Below are positions 8,039 through 15,428 of a stretch of DNA of 64,000 bases, one piece after another; position 1 is the stretch's first letter, and each line of letters starts with the position of its first letter. The notes under the pieces are model-generated. The model was given only the letters and a program-made list of their open reading frames with translations. It was not told the DNA's origin and searched no databases. The position numbers and the translations under genes are program-made. This DNA is from Halotalea alkalilenta (GTDB taxonomy: Bacteria > Pseudomonadota > Gammaproteobacteria > Pseudomonadales > Halomonadaceae). The stretch spans positions 1,736,001 to 1,800,000 of the forward strand of contig NZ_CP015243.1 in NCBI RefSeq assembly GCF_001648175.1, in the 5' to 3' direction.

Positions 8039-9658
8039 CTAGCCTTCGAGCCAAACGTGTTCGGCGAACATAAAGCCCATGAAGCCGCCGAGGGGGATCG
8101 AGCCATAGCCTTTGAGCGAGGGGTGGTGCGCATCGATGGTGCTGATGAAGGCGGGAATGCCGATGCCGCTCTGCTCGTGGATCAGCGTCTGCATGTCCGC
8201 GTACATCTGCTTGCGTCTGGCTTCGTCGCTCTCGGCGCGGGACAGGCTCAGCAGCTGGTCGAACTGGGGATTGCGCCAGCGCGATTCGTTCCACGGCGCA
8301 TCGGACTTGAAGAACTGGGTCAGCAGGATGTTGGCGGTAGGCCGGGCGATGATGTTGCCGAAGGCGAAGGGCGAGGTGAGCCAATGGTTGTCCCAGTAGC
8401 CGTCACCGGGTACCCGGTTGATGTTGATCTGGATGCCCGCGGAGAGCGCCGACTGCTGCAGCACCGCGGCGATGTCCAGCGAGCTCTCCGCCGCCGGCGA
8501 GGCGACCAGGCTCAGTCGGGCGCCGGCGACACCCGCCTCGGCCAGCAGGGACCTGGCCCGGTCGGGATCGAAGGTGCGCTGGGGCAGGTCGGCGAAGTAG
8601 TAGGGGGTGCCGGGCATGATCGGCTGGTCGTTGCCGATCACCGCATAGCCCTGGAACACCGAGCGGTTGATCGTCTCGCGATCGAACAGCAGTTTGATCG
8701 CCTCCCGCACCCTGGGGTCGCTGAAGGGTTGTGCATCGGTATGCATGATCAAGTCGGTATAGGTGCCGGCATTGGTGGCCAGCAGACTCACCCGCCGGTC
8801 CTGTTCCAGACGCTTGGCGGTGCGCGGATTGATCGAGCTGATCAGCTGCACGTCTCCGGCCAGCAGGGCGTTGACCCGTGCGGGCTCGTCGCTGATGCCC
8901 ACCAGCTCGACCTGGTCGAGGAACGGGTGTCCCGAGCGCCAGTAGTTCTCGTAGCGTACCGCCACGGTGCGCACGCCCGGAGTGAACTCCTGGCATTTGA
9001 ACGGGCCGGTACCGATGCCCAGGGAGAAGTCCTCCGTGCCGGCCGGTACGATCAGCATGTGCGGCACGCCGAGAATCGACGGCAGTTCGATATCGGGGGC
9101 GCTCAGGGTGATCATCACCTCGCGCTCGCCGGTCGCTTCGATCGCCTTGAACTGCTGGGCCAGGGTCATCGCCTTGGAGGCGGTGTTCGGGTCCTGGTGG
9201 CGGCTGAGGGAGAACACCACATCCTGCGCGTCCAGCGGTTTGCCGTTATGGAAGGAGACCCCGGCGCGGAGGATGAAGCGCCAGGTGGTGCCGTTGTCGA
9301 GGGTCTCGAAGCTTTCCGCCAGCGCTGGTTGGGGCTGCAGCTTGTCATCGAACGCGGTCAGGCCGTTGTAGAACATATTCATCCTGACGTAGTCGGTATT
9401 GTTCGACCCCTTGGCTGGGTCCATCTGGTCGAGGGTCGAAATGGTGTCGCTGGCGACGCGGATGCTGCCGCCCCGGCGTGGCGTGGCGGCCTCGGGGCTG
9501 GCCGCCTGTGCGCTCGGGACGATGAGCGAGCCGCCGGACATCGAGGCGCCGAGCACTCCCGCCATGCCGAGCAGCTTGAGGGTATCCCGGCGCGAAAGCC
9601 CGGCGCTGGCATCGGTGAGCAGTGGCGGGATCGAACCGTTCGGGTAGGTGTTGCGCAT
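8039..9658 (-). CDS. ABC transporter substrate-binding protein, family 5 (peptide/opine type), Tat-exported
   Basis: A 539-residue periplasmic binding protein of the SBP_bac_5 class (DppA/OppA/NikA relatives). The N-terminus carries a twin-arginine signal, SRRDTLKLLG, followed by a Gly/Ala/Ser-rich hydrophobic segment and an AQA cleavage-like site, so export by Tat is likely. The body shows family-typical stretches such as DTISTLDQMDP near the mature start and PALAESFETLDNGTTWRF. The ligand is unknown. No permease or ATPase gene of the Dpp/Opp type is adjacent. It lies between a truncated FAD oxidoreductase (upstream) and the HAD gene (downstream), suggesting it is left over from a larger catabolic transport locus. 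Confidence 0.9.
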   Translation of the reverse strand: MRNTYPNGSIPPLLTDASAGLSRRDTLKLLGMAGVLGASMSGGSLIVPSAQAASPEAATPRRGGSIRVASDTISTLDQMDPAKGSNNTDYVRMNMFYNGLTAFDDKLQPQPALAESFETLDNGTTWRFILRAGVSFHNGKPLDAQDVVFSLSRHQDPNTASKAMTLAQQFKAIEATGEREVMITLSAPDIELPSILGVPHMLIVPAGTEDFSLGIGTGPFKCQEFTPGVRTVAVRYENYWRSGHPFLDQVELVGISDEPARVNALLAGDVQLISSINPRTAKRLEQDRRVSLLATNAGTYTDLIMHTDAQPFSDPRVREAIKLLFDRETINRSVFQGYAVIGNDQPIMPGTPYYFADLPQRTFDPDRARSLLAEAGVAGARLSLVASPAAESSLDIAAVLQQSALSAGIQININRVPGDGYWDNHWLTSPFAFGNIIARPTANILLTQFFKSDAPWNESRWRNPQFDQLLSLSRAESDEARRKQMYADMQTLIHEQSGIGIPAFISTIDAHHPSLKGYGSIPLGGFMGFMFAEHVWLEG

Positions 9659-9726
9659 CTTCTTGCTCCATCGGTTGAAATTGTTATGGATGTGGAACCG
9701 GCGCGGGAGAGATCGTCGATGTCGGG

Positions 9727-10026
9727 CTATCGGCAGCGGCCTTTGAACCGCTGCCAGACACCGAACAGGGGGAGGAACCAGCTAAGGCCGAAGTAGCCGG
9801 GAATCGGCGGCCAGGGGGCATTCAGCCAGGGGATGTCCGGCCGGCCGCCCTTGATCAGCGTCGCCATCGCCATGCCCATGTGCACGGACATCTGCACGCC
9901 GTGGCCGCTGTAGCCCATCGCGTGGTAGAGGCCGAGGTGCTCGCCCGCATGGGGCAGGCGGTCTCTGGAAGAACGGGGGCGGGGTGGATGCCTTTCTCGA
10001 CGGGTCATCGTGACTGCGCTACTCAT
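9727..10026 (-). pseudogene. Truncated FAD-dependent amino-acid oxidase (DAO) family gene, C-terminal remnant
   Basis: The last 75 or so residues are the typical C-terminal end of a DadA/OrdL-like FAD oxidoreductase (DRLPHAGEH, then GYSGHGVQMSVHMG, then FLPLFGVWQRFKGR). The whole N-terminal FAD-binding part is missing. In relatives I know, a TR-DRLPHAGEH stretch is continuous; here VTMTR and DRLPHAGEH are separated by 12 extra residues (RERHPPRPRSSR), which suggests a 36-base insertion as well as the truncation. It ends 68 bases before the binding-protein gene. I take it as a non-functional remnant; the apparent start at 10026 is incidental. Confidence 0.75.
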
Positions 10027-10175
10027 GCCTTGTCCTCATTATTGGAGTTATCAGCGAAGCAAGACTGGCAAGTCGACGGAACCCATTACAGCAGCTCGAT
10101 TGGAGAATATGAGCGAAGATTAGCGGGCGGAAAAAGCACAACCATCCATATCATCGTGCCATTCAAGCAAAACCT

Positions 10176-10240
10176 GCCGGGCCTTCACCGACCCGGCTCA
10201 TCACGGCAAGGGCCGTGGAGGCCCGAGTCGAACCACTGCC
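10176..10240 (+). repeat. Dispersed repeat module A, copy 1
   Basis: Begins GCCGGGCCTTCACCGACCCGGC and contains GCCGTGGAGGCCCGAGTCGAACCAC. The same module occurs at 12092-12158 (plus) and at 36371-36443 and 38191-38263 (minus). The last two hold a hairpin with 7-base arms GCCGTGG/CCACGGC; in this copy the right arm is imperfect. Confidence 0.75.
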
Positions 10241-10324
10241 TCATCGCCGCCGCTCGATCCCTCGACTGGCGCCCTTCATTGCCGAGTCAGGACTCGATCT
10301 CGGCGCGTGCGGGCGCCGCTCGGG

Positions 10325-10350
10325 ACGAACGGATTTATCGATCCGTTCGT
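10325..10350. repeat. Inverted repeat (REP-like hairpin)
   Basis: Perfect 10-base arms ACGAACGGAT and ATCCGTTCGT around a 6-base loop (TTATCG). The arm shares CCGTTCGT with the left half of the IS110 target 70 bases away, so it is probably another member of the same REP-like family. Confidence 0.7.
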
Positions 10351-10434
10351 GCCCCTCGATGCGCTTCGCTTACTCGGGATGCTCGGATAGCCGGCGAGGA
10401 GCGAGGACGCTTCAATATCCGTTCGTGGTGAGCC

Positions 10435-10676
10435 TCCTGTGCCATCGCGATGGCACTGCGCATGGACCTTGAACCCGAGTAGCATGGCTGTGTTGCCGCA
10501 AGCAGCGTGGCCGCATGTCTTTTGGTGCCGGGTGCCCGGTGGTGAGAATGGCTCTGGTCGTGGGCTGCTGCGCATTATGGTGAGCCTGGCTTCCCGTTGG
10601 AAAGATTTGTCTTCCCAGAACACGACCGGGCTTGCGGTAACCCCTTCTCCATCGACCCGTTCCCAGGAGCTATGAG
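10435..10676 (+). ncRNA. Predicted bridge RNA region of IS110 copy 1
   Basis: The 242-base non-coding leader between the left end and the transposase start is where IS110-group elements encode their bridge (seek) RNA. It begins with an 18-base perfect palindrome (GTGCCATCGCGATGGCAC, 10439-10456). GTGGTGAG (10539-10546) is identical to the left target half. GCCTGGCTT (10584-10592) can pair, with two G-U wobbles, to GAGCCGGGC across the insertion point. TGGAAAG (10598-10604) is identical to the right end of the element. CAGGAG (10664-10669) is complementary to CTCCTG at the left end. The exact RNA ends cannot be read from sequence. Confidence 0.5.
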
Positions 10677-12005
10677 ATGGCCCACTTACCGGTATTGGAT
10701 CCATTGGCAGCCTTCGTGGATGTCGGCAGCGAGCAGATGTATGTGTCGATTGCCGGAGGGGAGCCGAAGGTATTCGGCACGTTCACGGCACAGCTGCATG
10801 AGCTACGCGACTGGCTGTTGTCGCAGAAGGTGAAGTCGGTGGCCATGGAGGCCACGGGGATCTACTGGCTGCCCCTGTACAGCGTGCTGGAAGCCGCGAA
10901 ACTACAGGTGCTGATGGTCAACGGTAAGCACACCCGCAATCTGCCGGGTCGCAAGACGGATATGAAGGATTGCCAGTGGGGAGCGACGTTGCACGCGCAC
11001 GGACTCTTGCGGGCAGGCTTCGTGCCCCCAGCCGAGATCCGGCGCTTGCAGGATTACCTGCGACTGCGCCAGGACCACATCACGCTGGCCGCAGGGCATG
11101 TGCAGCATCTGCAGAAGGCCTTGGAGCGGATGAACATCAAATTGCACGATGTCATCAGCAACCTGGTGGGCCGCAGCGGCATGGCGGTGATCCGGTCGAT
11201 GCTCGAGGGTGAACGCGATCCTGAGCGACTGCTGGCTTTGTGCGACGTGCAGATCCGCCAGCAGAAGGCCGAACGGATCAAAGCCTCTCTGCAAGGGACC
11301 TGGGCCGAGGAGCATCTGTTCGCGTTGCGCCAGGCGCTGGAAAGCTGGGAGCACTACCAGCGTTTGATCAGGGCTTGCGACCAACAGATCGAAGCGGTGC
11401 TCTGTTCGATCGACGTCGATCCTCCGACGTCGCCGCCGTCCAAGGCGCACAAGCGAGGCGGTGCCAATGCACCCCAGATCGATGACCTGCATCCGATGCT
11501 GGTGGCTCTGTGTGGAGGCAATGATCTCACCGTGCTTCCCGCCCATACGGACTACAGCGTCCTGCAACTCATAGGTGAAGTGGGAACCGACCTGACCCAG
11601 TGGCCGACCGAGAAACACTTCACCGCTTGGGCCGGGCTGGCCCCCGGGAGTCATCAGAGCGGTAAGCGCCAACGCTCGGCCAAGCGCAGGCGTAATCGTG
11701 CTGGGCGCCTGTTTTGCGTCATGGCCCGCAGCCTCGCTCGCAGCAAACACATTGCGCTGGGCGGTTTTTACCGTCGGATGGCGGGTCGCCGAGGTGGATT
11801 GATCGCCAATATCGCCCTGGCGCGCAAACTCGCGGCGCTGTTCTGGCGCGTCATGGTCAAAGGATTGGACTATGTCGAACACGGACTCCAGTACTACGAG
11901 GCACAGGCGCTGGAAACCAAACAACGTTCCATGCGTCGACTCGCCAAGCAGCTCGGGTTCTCCGTGACGCCTATCCAGACTGAAGCTCAAAATGCTTCTG
12001 CCTGA
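10677..12005 (+). CDS. IS110-family transposase (DEDD recombinase), copy 1
   Basis: A 442-residue transposase. The N-terminal RuvC-like DEDD domain shows the first Asp in AFVDVGS (residue 15), Glu in MEATG (about 58) and Asp residues in KTDMKD (about 95). The middle is helical. The C-terminal Tnp_IS110 domain has LIGEVGTDLTQW and AWAGLAPGSHQSGKR, which contains the catalytic serine region. The start ATG at 10677 has AGGAG 7 bases upstream, and this Shine-Dalgarno overlaps a candidate donor guide of the leader RNA. It differs from the second copy at one visible residue (Cys for Arg in VLCSID). The length is within the usual range of the family, so it appears intact. Confidence 0.95.
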   Translation: MAHLPVLDPLAAFVDVGSEQMYVSIAGGEPKVFGTFTAQLHELRDWLLSQKVKSVAMEATGIYWLPLYSVLEAAKLQVLMVNGKHTRNLPGRKTDMKDCQWGATLHAHGLLRAGFVPPAEIRRLQDYLRLRQDHITLAAGHVQHLQKALERMNIKLHDVISNLVGRSGMAVIRSMLEGERDPERLLALCDVQIRQQKAERIKASLQGTWAEEHLFALRQALESWEHYQRLIRACDQQIEAVLCSIDVDPPTSPPSKAHKRGGANAPQIDDLHPMLVALCGGNDLTVLPAHTDYSVLQLIGEVGTDLTQWPTEKHFTAWAGLAPGSHQSGKRQRSAKRRRNRAGRLFCVMARSLARSKHIALGGFYRRMAGRRGGLIANIALARKLAALFWRVMVKGLDYVEHGLQYYEAQALETKQRSMRRLAKQLGFSVTPIQTEAQNASA

Positions 12006-12091
12006 AAGTTGAGGAAGAACGATATGACGACCGCCCAATCTCCCCCTGATCATCCCCCTGTCGAGGAAAACTCGGAGGGGGTTCATGGAAA

Positions 12092-12158
12092 GCCGGGCCT
12101 TCGCCAACCGGGCCCATCACGCCAAAGGCCGTGGAGGCCCGGGTCGAACCACGGTCCG
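12092..12158 (+). repeat. Dispersed repeat module A, copy 2 (right flank of IS copy 1)
   Basis: Begins GCCGGGCCTTCGCC directly at the right IS junction and carries GGCCGTGGAGGCCCGGGTCG then AACCACGG. It is the right half of the element's target. It is more diverged from the other copies than copies 3 and 4 are from each other. Confidence 0.75.
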
Positions 12159-12419
12159 GCGCCGAGGCCGGCAGGAACGCGAGTTGCTGAATTGTTGTTG
12201 GCGTTTGTTTGTATTTGGTGACCTATTGTATCGGTGGGCCCGCGAACCACCCGCTCTTGCGGGTAGACTCTGATCCATCACCTCGCCTCACCTGGATCGC
12301 CCGATCTTCATCGCGCGATGGCAGGACGGGGTGGGTATGGCTTGGCCGGGACCGGGCCGTCTTTGCCGCTATTGCGCCAAGCTTTCGAGTGCGGATGCGC
12401 GTTTCAAGGAGAACACTGG
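12159..12419. other. Non-coding region upstream of the membrane-protein gene
   Basis: About 260 bases with no credible gene. The part at 12180-12235 is rich in T and G (runs such as TTGTTGTTGG) and could hold the promoter of the following gene. A small CCCGC/GCGGG hairpin lies at 12249-12262. No further structure was found. Confidence 0.5.
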
Positions 12420-13571
12420 ATGTCCAGAGCTGCTAAGCGGCGCGTATGGCCAATCGCATTGGCGCTGGCATTGGGCAGCGCGGCGGTGATCGCTGCCGCC
12501 TCGGATGGGCGCAGCTATGCGCAACGTTTGCTGCATTTGGAGCTGTCGCAGCGCTTGCCGTCGCTGTCGTCGGCGCTGGAGGGCGAGTCCGATGCGGTGA
12601 AGATCGTCTTCATCGCCTACGCCGAGGATGAGCAGCTATGGCTCAATGCCCGGTTGGCGCTGCTGAAGTATGGCGATGAGGCTCGCGAACTGCTCTCCGA
12701 ACAGGGACTCGAGCCTGAGTTCCAGCACGCACTGCGTGAATACGGGCCGGATATGCTGCTGCCGGTCATCTACTTCCGCCAGCATGGCTACTTCCTTTCC
12801 CGCTGGAAACGACAGGCCGAGTCGGGCTACCAGACCCTGGCTGAATGGTGGCGCGACGAAGTGCAGCCCGGGGAGGTGATGCCCGACGAGGCGGCGCTGC
12901 GGCGTGCGGACGGGGCCAGGGCGGTCGAGTTCGTCAATGACGAAGGCTACGACTTCATCCAGCAGTTCACCCGCAACCCATCCAGCGGAGAGGTCGATTG
13001 GCTCAACACCGAGCGCATCTCGCGAGGCATGACCAATCTGCTGCTGGGAGACACGAAGCGCTGGGAAGCGCTGCGTGCTCGTGGGGAGGAGGTACCGAGC
13101 GCGGTGATGTTCGGCTCGGTGCTGGAGATGGGATCGCTCGGCCTGCTCGCCGCGGGACCTGCGATCAAGGCGTTGAGCGGTGGTTCGCGTATGGCGCGCT
13201 GGGGGATCGCATCGCGCTCCCCGAGCGCCAGTGCGACCGCCGGTGCGCGAGCCTCCCGGGTCGCCCTCGCGGCACGCCGGGGCGTGACGGCGGTGACTTG
13301 GCTAGCGGGCAGCCGCTGGGCCAAGGTCGCCGGAGGCGCTGCGCTGGTTTACTTGGTCGTCCAGCATCCCACGCTGCTCAATGGGGTTGGCAACGCGCTG
13401 GCCTGGGCATTGGGGATCCCGATGTGGCTCGGGGTGGCGGCGGTATGGTTCTGCGTGCTCGCACCGCTTTACTGCTTGGCGCGTCCGTTCCTGCGCCTGC
13501 TGGGCGGGGTGATTCGCTCCTGCTTGAAGGTCTCCGGCTGGGTACGTAGGAGCGCGGTGTCCTCGGGCTGA
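12420..13571 (+). CDS. Hypothetical membrane-anchored protein
   Basis: A 383-residue protein I do not recognise. The start at 12420 is chosen because AAGGAG lies 8 bases upstream; the open frame extends about 100 bases further, without a ribosome binding site. Residues 9-27 form an N-terminal hydrophobic segment (WPIALALALGSAAVIAAA), either a signal peptide or an anchor. The middle part (30-215) is soluble and acidic, with many Glu, Arg and Trp. The C-terminal part has two or three hydrophobic segments (around AGGAALVYLVV and GIPMWLGVAAVWFCVLAPLYCLA). It stands alone between the IS and a convergent small gene. No function can be proposed. Confidence 0.75.
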   Translation: MSRAAKRRVWPIALALALGSAAVIAAASDGRSYAQRLLHLELSQRLPSLSSALEGESDAVKIVFIAYAEDEQLWLNARLALLKYGDEARELLSEQGLEPEFQHALREYGPDMLLPVIYFRQHGYFLSRWKRQAESGYQTLAEWWRDEVQPGEVMPDEAALRRADGARAVEFVNDEGYDFIQQFTRNPSSGEVDWLNTERISRGMTNLLLGDTKRWEALRARGEEVPSAVMFGSVLEMGSLGLLAAGPAIKALSGGSRMARWGIASRSPSASATAGARASRVALAARRGVTAVTWLAGSRWAKVAGGAALVYLVVQHPTLLNGVGNALAWALGIPMWLGVAAVWFCVLAPLYCLARPFLRLLGGVIRSCLKVSGWVRRSAVSSG

Positions 13572-13728
13572 ACATGCATTGCCGCTGCAATGCTTCAGAA
13601 AAGCGGCATCATCGGCTATGCCACCTTGTCCCTGAGCGCTACTCTACCGGCGCCGATCGTGCCGTAGAACTTCCCGGCGTGGCCGCTTGCCAGCATGGGG
13701 CTTCCGCACCGGCGTTGGTCCACCGTGA

Positions 13729-14058
13729 TCAGCTGCTCGGCGCGAACATGATGATCCCCATCCCCGCCATGGCCACCGAAGCGCCGAGCAGGTCCCAGCC
13801 GCTCGGCCTGATGCCGTCGACCGACCACAGCCAGAAGATCGCCACGAATACGTAGACGCCGCCGTAGGCCGCATAGACCCGTCCCGCTGCGGTGGGATGC
13901 AGGGTCAGGAGCCAGGCGAAGAGCATAAGGCTCAGCGCCGCCGGCACCAGGAGCCAGGCCGATCGGCCTTCCCTGAGCCAGAGATAGGGCAGATAGCAGC
14001 CGATGATCTCGGCCAGCGCGGTGACGAAGAACAAGGCGACGGTCTTGAGTATCAGCAT
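13729..14058 (-). CDS. YnfA-family small inner-membrane protein
   Basis: A 109-residue protein, the normal length of the YnfA/UPF0060 family. It has four hydrophobic segments ([22 protein letters not shown], then [17 protein letters not shown], then [10 protein letters not shown], then [16 protein letters not shown]) and the family-typical [13 protein letters not shown] and [12 protein letters not shown] stretches. The start ATG at 14058 is the last good one before the first membrane segment; the frame extends 28 codons further. The family is related to small multidrug resistance proteins, and its physiological role is uncertain. It is divergent from selU, so the 207 bases between 14059 and 14265 must hold both promoters. 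Confidence 0.9.
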   Translation of the reverse strand: MLILKTVALFFVTALAEIIGCYLPYLWLREGRSAWLLVPAALSLMLFAWLLTLHPTAAGRVYAAYGGVYVFVAIFWLWSVDGIRPSGWDLLGASVAMAGMGIIMFAPSS

Positions 14059-14265
14059 GGCGAGAGGGCTCCTCGAAGTCGCTCGGAGTCTACCAGCATG
14101 GTCCGCTGGCCGGTGAGAAGGATGATGCGGCTGAGCGGGCACCCGCCCTCGCTGGGTGGCTTGGTGATCCGGACCAAAAGCCCACCGTCCATTCGCGCCG
14201 ATGCGGCACGGGCCCGCCGGACCCTGATATCGTCAGCGCTCTTCGCACACCGATGGAGAATCAGG

Positions 14266-15366
14266 ATGTCGCAGAGTAGGACCGATTTCGCCACGCTCTT
14301 CGTCGACGAGGTGGCGTTACTCGACGTGCGTGCGCCGGTGGAGTTCGCCAAGGGCGCTTTCCCCCAGGCGGTCAACCTGCCGCTGATGGACGATCTCGAG
14401 CGCCAACGGGTCGGTACCCGCTACAAGCGGCAGGGCCAGCAGGCCGCGCTCGAACTCGGCCATCGGCTGGTCAGTGGTGAACTCAAGCGCAGGCGGATCG
14501 AGTCTTGGGCGAGGTTCGCCCGTGCCCATCCCGAAGGCTGCCTCTATTGCTTTCGCGGCGGGCTGCGCTCTCAGATCGTCCAGCGTTGGCTGCGTGACGA
14601 GGCGGGCATCGACTACCCTCGCGTGGCGGGTGGCTACAAGGCGCTGCGTGGTTTTCTCAGTGAAGTGATCGAGCGTGCGGTGGTCGAGTGTGAATGGGTC
14701 CGGATCGGCGGGCTGACTGGCGTCGGCAAGACCGAGGTGCTGGCCGGGGTGGCGAACGCGGTCGATCTCGAAGGCTTGGCCTGCCACCGTGGTTCGAGCT
14801 TCGGCGGACGCGTCACGCCACAGCCGGCGCAGATCGACTTCGAGCATCGGCTGGCGATCGCGCTGCTCAAACTGCGTGAGGCGGGTACTGCTCGATTGAT
14901 AGTCGAGGACGAGGGAGGGCGGATTGGACGCTGCATGCTGCCGCTTGCGCTGCAGCGCAGGATGCAACGTGCGCCGCTGATATGGCTCGAGGCACCGTTG
15001 TCGCAGCGGATCGAGCGCGTGCTCAAGGACTATGTCATCGACCTGCGTGCCGAGTTCATCGCCGCCTTTGGCCTAAAGCCGGGCCTCGAGCATTTCGCCG
15101 AGCGTCTCGAGCAGAGTCTCGCGAGCTTGTCCAAGCGGCTCGGTGTAGAGCGCTACCGCCGGCTCGCCGCGCTGATGTCATGGGCGCTCGCCAGTAGCGC
15201 AGAGGAGTCTCTGGCGTTGCACCGCGGCTGGATCCATCTGCTGCTCGACGAGTATTACGACCCGATCTATCGCTATCAGCGTGACAGCCAGCAGCAACAG
15301 GTGTTGTTCAGCGGTGAACGCGAGGCGGTGCTCGACTATCTGCGCTCGATGGCCTGTGCCCGGTAG
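14266..15366 (+). CDS. selU: tRNA 2-selenouridine synthase (SelU/MnmH)
   Basis: A 366-residue enzyme that replaces sulfur by selenium in the wobble 2-thiouridine of Lys, Glu and Gln tRNAs, through a geranylated intermediate. The N-terminal rhodanese domain (about 1-125) begins with LLDVRAPVEFAKGAFP and has the active cysteine in CLYCFRGGLRS, the exact family form. The C-terminal P-loop domain starts with GGLTGVGKTEVL. The ATG at 14266 has GGAGA 6-10 bases upstream; the frame extends far upstream without need. Length matches E. coli YbbB (364). The gene is convergent to lhr with a 62-base gap. The selenophosphate synthase gene selD is not in the window. Confidence 0.95.
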   Translation: MSQSRTDFATLFVDEVALLDVRAPVEFAKGAFPQAVNLPLMDDLERQRVGTRYKRQGQQAALELGHRLVSGELKRRRIESWARFARAHPEGCLYCFRGGLRSQIVQRWLRDEAGIDYPRVAGGYKALRGFLSEVIERAVVECEWVRIGGLTGVGKTEVLAGVANAVDLEGLACHRGSSFGGRVTPQPAQIDFEHRLAIALLKLREAGTARLIVEDEGGRIGRCMLPLALQRRMQRAPLIWLEAPLSQRIERVLKDYVIDLRAEFIAAFGLKPGLEHFAERLEQSLASLSKRLGVERYRRLAALMSWALASSAEESLALHRGWIHLLLDEYYDPIYRYQRDSQQQQVLFSGEREAVLDYLRSMACAR

Positions 15367-15428
15367 GGCCGCGGTTAGATCGGCCAGGTAGGGGAGGGGG
15401 CGAAGCCGCTGAAAGCTGGCCGAGCGTC

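Larger units (their letters stand above)
10027..10434. other. Non-coding region left of the IS110 copy
   Basis: About 400 bases without a credible gene. It holds one copy of the dispersed repeat module A (10176-10240), a 10-base-arm inverted repeat (10325-10350) and the left half of the IS target (CCGTTCGTGGTGAGCC, 10419-10434). Base composition from 10040 to 10170 is less GC-rich than the neighbours. The truncated oxidoreductase ends here, so this is probably a rearrangement zone. Confidence 0.7.
10435..12094 (+). mobile_element. IS110-family insertion sequence, copy 1 (about 1660 bp)
   Basis: Ends were set by comparison with the second copy and with an empty site at 38261. Left of the element is GTGGTGAGCC, right is GCCGGGCC, and the empty site reads GTGGTGAGCCGGGCC. 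AGCC is therefore present at both junctions (10431-10434 and 12091-12094), and the element starts TCCTGTGCC and ends TTCATGGAA plus one AGCC. There are no long terminal inverted repeats and no target duplication beyond the 2-4 base core, as known for IS110. It contains a 242-base leader, one DEDD transposase and an 85-base right end. The copy at 36445-38105 differs by only a few bases. Confidence 0.93.

Noticed and set aside
8006..9796. Long plus-strand open frame (596 codons) over the binding-protein gene
   Set aside because: The minus strand encodes an obvious Tat-exported binding protein; the plus-strand product has no recognisable fold.
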